From NCBI RefSeq assembly GCF_039535235.1, contig NZ_BAAAWU010000001.1, positions 4,402,001 through 4,466,000 of the forward strand: a DNA stretch of 64,000 nucleotides, read 5' to 3'. This document shows positions 57,024 to 64,000 of this stretch, one piece after another. The first letter of the stretch is position 1; each line of letters begins with the position of its first letter. Position numbers and translations under genes: made by a program. A model generated the notes under the pieces. The model did no database searches and was not told where the DNA came from. It saw only the letters and a program-made list of their open reading frames with translations. The DNA comes from Streptomyces roseoviridis. GTDB lineage: Bacteria; Actinomycetota; Actinomycetes; Streptomycetales; Streptomycetaceae.

Positions 57024-57806
57024 TCACTGGCTCTCGCGCAGCCGCCGGTCCAGGGCGAGGGAGAGTTCCGCCTCCACGACGCTCTTGGCCAGCGGGCGCA
57101 GCCGCTGGATGTCCTCCCGGCCGGCGTACGTGCCGAGGAGGTCGGTGAAGAGCTCGGCGAGCGCCTCGGCGTGCTCGCGGACCCGTCCGCCCGCCTCCAG
57201 GACGGCGGCGAGCGGGACGCCCTCGCGGACGAGGGCGGAGGAGACGTCGAGGAGGCGGCGGCTGACGTGGACGATGTCCTCCCCGTCGGTGGCGAGGTAG
57301 CCGAGGTCGAGGGCGGCGGCGAGGTTCTCCGGGGTGACCTCGCCGGCGAAGTGGTCGGCGAGCTCCTCCGGGGTGAGGCGGACCGGTTCCTCTTCGGTGG
57401 GCGTGCCGAGTTCGAGGACCTCGCCGACGTTGCGACCGGACTCGAAGGCGGTGGTGAGGTCGGCGATGCCGTTCAGGGTGTGACCGCGCTCCAGCAGGGC
57501 GGCGATGGTGCGCAGGCGAGCCAGGTGGCGGTCGTCGTACCAGGCGATGCGGCCCTCGCGGCGGGGCGGGGGGATCAGACCGCGCTCACGGTAGAAGCGC
57601 AGGGTGCGCACGGTGATGCCGGCCGCGGCGGCCAGGTCGGCCATGCGGTACTCGCGCGGGGCGCTTCCGCTCTCGCCCTGCGCCCCGGCGCCCGCCCCGG
57701 AGCCCGGTGCCGGCGCGGCTTCGGTGCCGGGCCCCGGCGTCGCGTCCGCCCCCGCCGCCCCGGGCGTCCCGGCCGTGTCCGCCTGTTCCCCTGATCGTTC
57801 TGCCAC
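57024..57806 (-). CDS. MerR-family transcriptional regulator
   Basis: A 260-residue MerR regulator. A 50-residue Ala/Gly/Pro-rich leader precedes the helix-turn-helix (REYRMADLAAAAGITVRTLR, then FYRERGLIPPPRREGRIAWY). RTIAALLERGHTLNGIADL completes the DNA-binding helices. The large C-terminal part is all-helical without Cys residues, so it does not look like a metal sensor. GTG 57806. It is divergent from the monooxygenase operon starting at 57940 and is the obvious candidate to control it; the inducer is unknown. Confidence 0.88.
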   Translation of the reverse strand: MAERSGEQADTAGTPGAAGADATPGPGTEAAPAPGSGAGAGAQGESGSAPREYRMADLAAAAGITVRTLRFYRERGLIPPPRREGRIAWYDDRHLARLRTIAALLERGHTLNGIADLTTAFESGRNVGEVLELGTPTEEEPVRLTPEELADHFAGEVTPENLAAALDLGYLATDGEDIVHVSRRLLDVSSALVREGVPLAAVLEAGGRVREHAEALAELFTDLLGTYAGREDIQRLRPLAKSVVEAELSLALDRRLRESQ

Positions 57807-57939
57807 GCCCGCCAGCCTATGTTGTACCGCCGGTAACTTTCCCTGGCTCCACCCCTACCGCTCGGTATGCCGCTGCTCTACAGTCCCGATTGTGCCAGTG
57901 ATTGCTGGCGTAATCTTGGCCGGGCGCACGGGAGGCGGC

Positions 57940-59502
57940 ATGGCGAAGCACGAGCACGTACGGGTGGCGGTGATCGGATCGGGATTCGGCGGACTGGGAG
58001 CCGCCGTCCGGCTGCGCCGCGAGGGGATCACCGACTTCGTCGTCCTGGAGAGGGCCGACTCCGTGGGCGGCACCTGGCGGGACAACAGCTACCCCGGCTG
58101 CGCCTGCGACGTCCCCTCCCACCTCTACTCCTTCTCCTTCGCGCCCAACCCGGACTGGCCCCGCACCTTCTCCGGCCAGCAGCACATCCGCGCGTACCTG
58201 GAGCACGTCACCGACACCTTCGGGATCCGGCCGCACCTGCGGCTGAACCACGAGGTCACGAAGATGGCGTGGAACGGGGACGAGCTGCGCTGGGAGATCG
58301 AGACGAGTGGCGGCTCCTTCTCCGCCGACGTCGTCGTCTCCGCCACCGGGCCGCTCTCCGACCCCAAGATCCCCGACATCCCCGGGCTCGCCGACTTCCC
58401 CGGCAAGGTCTTCCACTCCGCCCGCTGGGACCACGACTACGACCTCACCGGCAAGCGCGTCGCCATGATCGGAACCGGCGCTTCCGCCATTCAGATCGTC
58501 CCGTCCATCCAGCCGAAGGTCGGTCGGCTCACCCTCCTCCAGCGCACGCCCCCGTGGGTCATGCCCCGCGTGGACCGGGCCATCAGCGGCCCCGAGCGCT
58601 GGCTGCACCGGCAGCTGCCGTTCACCGCGACCGCCCGCCGCGGCATCCTGTGGGGCATCCGGGAGCTCCAGGTCAGCGCCTTCACCAAGCGGCCCAACGA
58701 GCTCGGCCTGGTCGAGCGGCTCGCGAAGGCCAACATCGCCCGGTCGATCAAGGACCCGGCGCTGCGGGCCCGGCTGACCCCCTCGTACCGCCTCGGCTGC
58801 AAGCGGATCCTGCTCTCCAACGCGTACTATCCGGCGCTCGCCCAGCCCAACGTCGACGTCGTCGCCTCCGGTCTGAAGGAGGTCCGGGGGAACGTCGTGG
58901 TCGCCGCCGACGGGACCGAGACCGAGGTCGACGCGATCATCTTCGGCACCGGTTTCCACGTCACCGACATGCCGATCGCCCCGCGGGTCATCGGCGCGGA
59001 CGGCCGCTCCCTCGCCGAGCACTGGAAGGACGGCATGGAGGCGCTGCGCGGCGCGACCGCCGCCGGCTTCCCCAACTGGATGACGATCATCGGCCCCAAC
59101 ACCGGCCTCGGGAACTCCTCGATGATCCTGATGATCGAGTCCCAGCTGAACTACATGGCCGACTACCTGCGCCAGCTCGATGTCCTCGGCGGGCGCGCCG
59201 CCCTCGCCGCCCGGCCCTCCGCCGTCGGCGCCTGGAACCGCCGCGTGCAGTCCCGGATGGAGCGGACCGTGTGGAAGGCGGGCGGCTGCGAGAGCTGGTA
59301 CCTCGACGCCAACGGCCGCAACACCACCCTGTGGCCGGGCACCACCGCGGAGTTCCGGCGCCAGACGCGGGCCGTGGACCTGTCCGAGTACGAGGTGCTG
59401 CGCGCCCCCGCGAAGCCGCAGGCACAGGATGTCGGCGCGACCGGCGGCCGCGACGCCTCCTCGGCGTCCGCCTCCGTCCGCGAGAAGGAGGCGGTCCAGT
59501 GA
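57940..59502 (+). CDS. flavin monooxygenase, Baeyer-Villiger type
   Basis: A 520-residue FAD/NADPH-dependent monooxygenase. The FAD loop GSGFGGLG is at residues 13-20, and GGTWRDNSYPGCACDVPSHLY is a strong family segment. The Baeyer-Villiger fingerprint FxGxxxHxxxW is seen as FPGKVFHSARWD, then the NADPH loop GTGASAIQ. ATG 57940 has GGAGG five bases upstream. The C-terminal ~25 residues are low complexity. The stop overlaps the next GTG (GTGA). The operon order monooxygenase-hydrolase-SDR matches the start of the mymA operon of Mycobacterium tuberculosis. Substrate unknown. Confidence 0.9.
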   Translation: MAKHEHVRVAVIGSGFGGLGAAVRLRREGITDFVVLERADSVGGTWRDNSYPGCACDVPSHLYSFSFAPNPDWPRTFSGQQHIRAYLEHVTDTFGIRPHLRLNHEVTKMAWNGDELRWEIETSGGSFSADVVVSATGPLSDPKIPDIPGLADFPGKVFHSARWDHDYDLTGKRVAMIGTGASAIQIVPSIQPKVGRLTLLQRTPPWVMPRVDRAISGPERWLHRQLPFTATARRGILWGIRELQVSAFTKRPNELGLVERLAKANIARSIKDPALRARLTPSYRLGCKRILLSNAYYPALAQPNVDVVASGLKEVRGNVVVAADGTETEVDAIIFGTGFHVTDMPIAPRVIGADGRSLAEHWKDGMEALRGATAAGFPNWMTIIGPNTGLGNSSMILMIESQLNYMADYLRQLDVLGGRAALAARPSAVGAWNRRVQSRMERTVWKAGGCESWYLDANGRNTTLWPGTTAEFRRQTRAVDLSEYEVLRAPAKPQAQDVGATGGRDASSASASVREKEAVQ

Positions 59503-60407
59503 GCCCGCGCGAGCTGACCGTCACCTCCGCCGACGGCTCCCGGATACGGGTCGAGGTGTACGGCCCCGAGGGCGCCCCCGCGGTCGTCCTCGCCCATGGC
59601 TGGACCTGCTCCATCCGCTTCTGGGACGCGCAGATACGGGCCCTCGCCGTCGACCACCGGGTCATCGCCTACGACCAGCGCGGGCACGGCGGTTCGCCCG
59701 AGCCGCTGGACCGGGCGGCCGGATACTCCGCGGAGGCGCTCGCGGACGACCTGGAGGCCGTGCTGGCGGCCGTCCTCGGCCCCGGCGAGCGGGCGGTGCT
59801 CGCCGGACACTCCATGGGCGGCATGACGATCATGGCCGCGGCCCGGCGCCCGCTGGTCCGGCAGCACGCCGCCGCGGGCCTGCTCTGCTCGACCGGGCCC
59901 TCGCGGCTCACGGCCGAGGCCCTCGTCGTACCGCTGGGCCCCGGCCGGGTGCGGACCCGGCTGACCCGCTCGATCCTCGGGTCGAAGGCGCCGCTGGGCC
60001 CGGTCACGCCCCTGTCGAAGAGGATCCTCAAGTACGCGACGATGGGGCCCGGTTCGGCGCCCGACCGGGTCGACGCGTGTGCCCGGATCGTCCACGCCTG
60101 CCCGCGCGCGGTCCGGCACGGCTGGTCGCGGGTCCTCGCCGGACTCGACGTCGAGGCGGACGTACGGGAGCTGCGGATGCCCGTGGCGGTTCTCGTGGGC
60201 ACAGCCGACCGGCTGACGCCGCCCCGGCACTCCCGCGCGCTGGCGGCCGCCCTGCCGCACTGCACCGGGCTGGTCGAACTGGCCGGCATGGGGCACATGA
60301 CGCCGGTGGAGGCCCCCGAGGCCGTCACGGCGCAGATCCGCGAACTGACGCTCACCTACCTGGGCGCCGGGGACAACGCCGAGGAGAAGGAGGAGGCAGG
60401 GGCATGA
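59499..60407 (+). CDS. alpha/beta hydrolase
   Basis: A 302-residue alpha/beta hydrolase. The oxyanion segment is LAHGWTCSIRFWD; the nucleophile elbow GHSMGG contains Ser105; the acid is in GTADRLTPP and the His in GMGHMTPVE. The GTG start overlaps the monooxygenase stop and its own stop overlaps the SDR start (ATGA), so the three are co-translated. An ester formed by the Baeyer-Villiger enzyme would be a logical substrate; this is inference from the pair. Confidence 0.9.
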   Translation: MSPRELTVTSADGSRIRVEVYGPEGAPAVVLAHGWTCSIRFWDAQIRALAVDHRVIAYDQRGHGGSPEPLDRAAGYSAEALADDLEAVLAAVLGPGERAVLAGHSMGGMTIMAAARRPLVRQHAAAGLLCSTGPSRLTAEALVVPLGPGRVRTRLTRSILGSKAPLGPVTPLSKRILKYATMGPGSAPDRVDACARIVHACPRAVRHGWSRVLAGLDVEADVRELRMPVAVLVGTADRLTPPRHSRALAAALPHCTGLVELAGMGHMTPVEAPEAVTAQIRELTLTYLGAGDNAEEKEEAGA

Positions 60408-61285
60408 GCAGGGTGAGCCTGGAAGGACAGGTGGCGGTCGTCACCGGAGGAGCCCGCGGGGTCGGCGAACTCCTCGCCCGCAAACTCTCCGCGCGCGGCG
60501 CGAAGATCGCGCTCGTCGGCCTGGAGCCGGAGCTCCTGAAGGAGGTCGCCGGCCGGCTGCACACCGAGGCCGACTGGTGGCACGCCGACGTCACCGACCA
60601 CGAGGCCATGGCCAGGGTCGCGGCCGAGGTCAAGGAACGGTTCGGCAAGGTCGACATCGTGGTCGCCAACGCCGGTGTCGCGGCCGGTGGTCCGTTCGTG
60701 GACTCCGACCCGGTCTCCTGGCGGCGGGTCATCGAGGTCAACCTGATCGGCGGCGCCGTGACGGCCCGGGCGTTCCTGCCCGTCCTCATGGAGTCCCGCG
60801 GGTACTTCCTGCAGATCGCCTCGCTCGCCGCGATCACCCCCGCGCCGATGATGACGGCGTACTGCGCCTCCAAGTCCGGCGTGGAGGCCTTCGCGCACAG
60901 CCTGCGCGCCGAGGTCGCGTACAAGGGCGTGAAGGTCGGCGTCGGCTACCTCTCCTGGACCGACACCGACATGGTGCGGGGCGCGGACCAGGACGACGTG
61001 ATGCGCGAGCTGCGCTCCCGGCTGCCGTGGCCGTCCAACCGCACGTATCCGCTGGGTCCGGCCGTCGACCGGATCGTCGCGGGCATCGAACGGCGCTCCG
61101 CCCACGTGTACGCCCAGTGGTGGCTGCGCGGCATGCAGTCCACGCGCGGCTATCTGCCGGGGATCATCGCCGCCGTCGGACAGCGCGAGATGAGGCGCTT
61201 CGAGCCGCGCCTCGCGTCCGTCTCCAAGGGGCTCGTGGGGGCGGGCGGGGCGGCCGACGAACAGGAGCGGACCGCCCCGCGGTGA
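60404..61285 (+). CDS. short-chain dehydrogenase/reductase
   Basis: A 293-residue classical SDR. The cofactor loop TGGARGVG is at residues 14-21. VANAGVAAGG is the structural NAG motif. The catalytic triad is Ser in LQIASLA, and Tyr and Lys in AYCASKSG. A C-terminal extension (VYAQWWLRGMQSTRGYLPG) is typical of the SadH/Rv3085-like subgroup. The start overlaps the hydrolase stop by four bases. It closes the three-gene operon; a gap of 111 bp follows before the small gene at 61397. Confidence 0.9.
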   Translation: MSRVSLEGQVAVVTGGARGVGELLARKLSARGAKIALVGLEPELLKEVAGRLHTEADWWHADVTDHEAMARVAAEVKERFGKVDIVVANAGVAAGGPFVDSDPVSWRRVIEVNLIGGAVTARAFLPVLMESRGYFLQIASLAAITPAPMMTAYCASKSGVEAFAHSLRAEVAYKGVKVGVGYLSWTDTDMVRGADQDDVMRELRSRLPWPSNRTYPLGPAVDRIVAGIERRSAHVYAQWWLRGMQSTRGYLPGIIAAVGQREMRRFEPRLASVSKGLVGAGGAADEQERTAPR

Positions 61286-61396
61286 CTGTCCGTATCTGAT
61301 CGAAATGCGCAGAGTGTCCTGGCGTGTCAGTCTGGTCGAGGCCGCGGGGCGAACCACCGCCCCGCTCCCCTCACACCCGTCTAGGAGTGAATCTTC

Positions 61397-61570
61397 ATGA
61401 GCATCAAGGACGAGATGCAGAACAAGGCGCAGCAGGCCAAGGACAAGGCGCGCAGCGCCAAGGACGAGGCGTCCGAGCGCGCCTCCCAGGCCAAGGACCG
61501 TCTCCAGGAGAAGCGGGACCGGGCCCAGCGGGAGGACCAGGACCGCCAGGGCCGGGAGTACCAGGCCTGA
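61397..61570 (+). CDS. 57-residue charged, helical hypothetical protein
   Basis: A small gene: MSIKDEMQNKAQQAKDKARS, then heptad-like KDEASERASQAKDRLQEKRD, ending REDQDRQGREYQA. It consists almost wholly of Lys, Glu, Asp, Arg, Ala and Gln, with no aromatic residue except one Tyr near the end, and resembles CsbD/LEA-like stress proteins in composition. ATG 61397 has AGGAG about ten bases upstream, which decides the start. A strong terminator hairpin follows. It is probably a stand-alone cytoplasmic protein; the stress role is inferred from composition only. Confidence 0.75.
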   Translation: MSIKDEMQNKAQQAKDKARSAKDEASERASQAKDRLQEKRDRAQREDQDRQGREYQA

Positions 61571-61605
61571 GCCAGGCCCACGAGGCCTGACGCCTGTTCT
61601 GCAGG

Positions 61606-61637
61606 GAAGGCGCACCCGGGACGCCGGGTGCGCCTTC
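61606..61637 (+). terminator. hairpin terminator after the small gene
   Basis: A 14-bp perfect stem GAAGGCGCACCCGG with its complement and a 4-base loop, 35 bases past the stop at 61570. Confidence 0.85.
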
Positions 61638-61729
61638 GCGCTGTCCGCCGCACCTGCGGGGCGCGCGGCTTTTCCACAGGCGGGCCGGCTGTGGATAACC
61701 GGCGACATGGAACGGGGAAGTTACGTACC

Positions 61730-62275
61730 GTGATCCCCATGGCCGTTACCGAGCTCGTCATCGAGCGACTGCGATCCGATCACGCGCCCGCCCTGCTCGC
61801 CTTCGAGCGGGAGAACCGGGCCTTCTTCGCCGCCTTCGTGCCCGACCGCGGGGATGCGTTCTTCTCCGAATTCGACGCCCGCCTCGAGGAGTTGCTGGCG
61901 GCGCAGGAGGCGGGTGAGATCCATTTCCACGTCCTGGTCGGGGAGGAGGGGGAGATACTCGGCCGGGTCAACCTGGTCGAGGTCGACGAGGCGGCCGGGA
62001 CCGCCGAGCTCGGCTACCGGCTCGCCGAGAAGGCCACCGGGCGCGGGCTCGCCACCGAGGGCGTGCGCGAGGTGTGCCGGCGGGCGGTGGAGGAGTACGG
62101 GCTGCGCCGGCTGACCGCCTTCGCGGCGCTCGACAACGGGCCGTCCCGGGCCGTGCTGGCCCGGGTCGGCTTCGGTGCGGTCGGCAGCGTGACGCTGGAG
62201 GGCCAGCCCGGCACCGCCTACGAGTTGGACCTGGGCGGCAGCTTCGGCCGGGAGCGGTCCGGCACCGACTCGTAG
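61730..62275 (+). CDS. GNAT acetyltransferase, RimJ/RimL type
   Basis: A 181-residue acetyltransferase. It reads VIERLRSDHAPALLAFEREN, EIHFHVLVGEEGEILGRVNL, ELGYRLAEKATGRGLATEGV (acetyl-CoA loop) and AFAALDNGPSRAVLARVGFG. GTG 61730 has GGGGAAG nine bases upstream, so it is preferred over ATG 61739. The last 58 bases overlap the converging tricorn-type gene in antisense. Acceptor unknown. Confidence 0.87.
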   Translation: MIPMAVTELVIERLRSDHAPALLAFERENRAFFAAFVPDRGDAFFSEFDARLEELLAAQEAGEIHFHVLVGEEGEILGRVNLVEVDEAAGTAELGYRLAEKATGRGLATEGVREVCRRAVEEYGLRRLTAFAALDNGPSRAVLARVGFGAVGSVTLEGQPGTAYELDLGGSFGRERSGTDS

Positions 62276-64000
62276 CCGGGAGGGCTCGCGGGCGGGTTCT
62301 CCTCCAGCAGGGCGAGGGCCACGTGGACGGCGTCGTCGAGCTGGGCGTGCCGGCCCTCGGCCCAGTCGAGGGGGGTGCGCAGGATTTCGAGGTCCGGTGC
62401 CACGCCGTGGTTCTCGATGGACCAGCCGTATTCGGGGAACCAGGCGGCGTTCATCGGGACGGTGATCTGAGTGCCGTCGCCGAGCCGGTGGCGGCCCGTC
62501 ATGCCGACGACTCCGCCCCAGGTGCGCTGGCCGACGACGGGGCCCAGGCGGAGCAGTTTGAAGGCGGCGGTGATCATGTCGCCGTCGGAGGAGGTGGCCT
62601 CGTCGGCGAGGGCGACGACGGGGCCGCGCGGAGCGTTGGAGGTGTAGCTGACGGGCTGGGCGTTGCGGGTGAGGTCCCAGCCGAGGATCTTGCGGGTGAG
62701 CTTCTCTATGACCAGCTCGCTGATGTGGCCGCCCGCGTTGCCGCGGACGTCCACGATCAGGGCCGGCCGGGAGACCTCCATGCGCAGGTCGCGGTTGAAC
62801 TGGGCCCAGCCGGAGCCGCCCATGTCGGGGATGTGGAGATAGCCGCAGCGTCCGCCGCTGACCTCCCGGACGACGGCGCGGCGCTTGGTGACCCAGTCCT
62901 GGTAGCGCAGGGGGCGTTCGTCGACCAGCGGCACGACGGCGACCCGGCGGGCGGGGCCCTCGCCCTCGGCGGGGCCGAAGGTGAGCTCGACGGTGGTGCC
63001 GCCGGTGCCGGCGAGGAGGGGATAGGGACCGGCCACGGGGTCGACGGGACGGCCGTCGACATGGGTGAGGACGGCGCCCTCCCGGATGCCGGTGCCGGCG
63101 AGCGGCGAGCGGGCCTTGGAGTCGGAGGAGTCGCCGGGCAGGATCCGCTTGACCACCCACCGGCCGTCGCGGGGCACGAAGTTGGCGCCGAGCAGGCCCT
63201 GGGGGCGCTGGTAGTGCGGGGGACCCTCGTTGCGGCGGGCGGGGGTGACGTAGGCGTGTGAGGTGCCCAGCTCGCCCATGACCTCGCGCAGCAGGTCGGC
63301 GAACTCGTCGGGTGAGGCGACCCGTTCGACCAGGGGCCGGTACTGGTCGAGGACGGCCGTCCAGTCGACCCCGCCCATGTCCGGTTCCCAGAAGTAGGCG
63401 CGGACGATCCGGCCGGCCTCGTCGAAGGCCTGCCGCCACTCGGCGGCCGGGTCGACCTCGTGCACGATGCGCCGCAGGTCCAGGTAGACGGTGCTGTCGC
63501 CGTCGCCGGACTCGGTGGCGGGGACCGCCCGCAGCTCGCCCTCGTCGACGACGACCAGCCGGGAGCCGTCGCCGCTGACCGCGAACCAGTCGAGGTGGTC
63601 GACGAGTTCGGTCTTGCGGGCTCTGGTGATGCTGTAGTGCTCCAGGGTGGGCCGGGGCGAGGGGTCGGAGGGGTTGGCGAAGGTCTCGCCGAGCGCGCCG
63701 GAGATCGGCCAGCGCAGCCAGACGAGGCCGCCGCCGGCGACCGGCTGCAGTCCGGAGTACTTGGAGGCGGTCACGGGGAAGGGCGTGACCCGGTCGGCGA
63801 GGCCCTCGATCTCGACGGTCACGGTGCCGTCGCCGGCGCCCGCCTCGTCGTCGGCGGGGTCCATGCCGCCGGCGGCGGGCCGCCCGTCGGGAAGCAGCGC
63901 GAAGGGAGAGGGGGTCGCGGAGGAGAGCGGTACGAGATAGGGGCGGCAGCCCAGCGGGAAGGACAGGTCGCCGGTGTGCACGTCGTACACCGGGTCGAAG
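62218..64000 (-). CDS. tricorn-like protease, C-terminal part
   Basis: The reading frame stays open to the right edge, so about 594 residues of a longer protein are visible. The part seen contains a C1/PDZ-like region (GANFVPRDGRWVVKRILPG, then VLTHVDGRPVDPVAG) and an S41/tail-specific catalytic domain: CGYLHIPDMGGSGWAQFNRD, VDVRGNAGGHISELV and the serine segment ADEATSSDGDMITAAF. In family terms it is a tricorn protease (about 1,000 or more residues with N-terminal beta-propellers), acting on peptides from the proteasome. The ATG/GTG nearest the edge is internal. The 58-bp antisense overlap with the GNAT gene is clear from both stops. Confidence 0.88.
   Translation of the reverse strand, partial: FDPVYDVHTGDLSFPLGCRPYLVPLSSATPSPFALLPDGRPAAGGMDPADDEAGAGDGTVTVEIEGLADRVTPFPVTASKYSGLQPVAGGGLVWLRWPISGALGETFANPSDPSPRPTLEHYSITRARKTELVDHLDWFAVSGDGSRLVVVDEGELRAVPATESGDGDSTVYLDLRRIVHEVDPAAEWRQAFDEAGRIVRAYFWEPDMGGVDWTAVLDQYRPLVERVASPDEFADLLREVMGELGTSHAYVTPARRNEGPPHYQRPQGLLGANFVPRDGRWVVKRILPGDSSDSKARSPLAGTGIREGAVLTHVDGRPVDPVAGPYPLLAGTGGTTVELTFGPAEGEGPARRVAVVPLVDERPLRYQDWVTKRRAVVREVSGGRCGYLHIPDMGGSGWAQFNRDLRMEVSRPALIVDVRGNAGGHISELVIEKLTRKILGWDLTRNAQPVSYTSNAPRGPVVALADEATSSDGDMITAAFKLLRLGPVVGQRTWGGVVGMTGRHRLGDGTQITVPMNAAWFPEYGWSIENHGVAPDLEILRTPLDWAEGRHAQLDDAVHVALALLEENPPASPPGYESVPDRSRPKLPPRSNS

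Overview
The window is chromosomal DNA from a high-GC actinomycete, almost certainly a Streptomyces. Codons end mostly in G or C and GTG starts are common. It carries hrdD, sepX/glpR, a DUF6227 protein, gamma-butyrolactone receptors and the edge of an aromatic polyketide cluster. I see no transposase, phage gene or CRISPR array.

1-9.6 kb is the flank of a type II polyketide cluster. It holds the first 71 codons of KS-alpha, a coupled JadI/UrdF-like cyclase, acyl-CoA carboxylase beta and alpha subunits (malonyl-CoA supply), an MFS exporter coupled to a TetR regulator, an OvmZ-like protein and an aldo-keto reductase. This gene set resembles angucycline clusters such as jadomycin.

8.7-18.9 kb is a dense hormone-signalling block. 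An AfsA-type butyrolactone synthase and an extended SDR sit beside an atypical JadR1-like response regulator. Next to them is an avenolide-type set (acyl-CoA oxidase, receptor, P450, second receptor; the aco-avaR1-cyp17-avaR2 order). Four TetR proteins of the butyrolactone-receptor type lie here, and palindromes resembling autoregulatory elements (ARE) lie in the promoter gaps. Two hormone pathways therefore seem to be wired to one polyketide cluster.

18.9-31.6 kb is mixed: an acyl-CoA ligase, an M6 protease, a TetR/MFS efflux pair with a 20-bp inverted repeat, a MarR/LigB-dioxygenase divergent pair, an acetyltransferase, the sigma factor HrdD, a 1.4-kb non-coding minisatellite region, and a WYL regulator divergent from an MFS pump.

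31.6-47.7 kb holds a secreted collagen-like protein, a family 2 glycosyltransferase, DUF6227, a P1 peptidase, LtrA, MscL, a SAF protein, methylthioadenosine phosphorylase, an FmdB zinc-ribbon protein, an MFS transporter, a K+/H+ antiporter and a large penicillin acylase.

47.7-53.9 kb is a core block: 5-formyl-THF cyclo-ligase, then galU-moeA/glp-moaC-mogA-GNAT with overlapping stops and starts, then sepX/glpR and tRNA-Ala(CGC). The gephyrin-like MoeA beside SepX/GlpR is the actinobacterial divisome arrangement.

54-64 kb holds a secreted trypsin-like protease, two acetyltransferases, exodeoxyribonuclease III, a MerR regulator divergent from a coupled Baeyer-Villiger monooxygenase/hydrolase/SDR operon like the start of the mycobacterial mymA operon, a 57-residue charged protein, and the C-terminal part of a tricorn-type protease that leaves the window.

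A recurring oddity is that several gene-free gaps are filled with short GC-rich tandem repeats. Strong hairpins mark many convergent gene ends. All functions are inferred from protein motifs and gene order; no database search was run.
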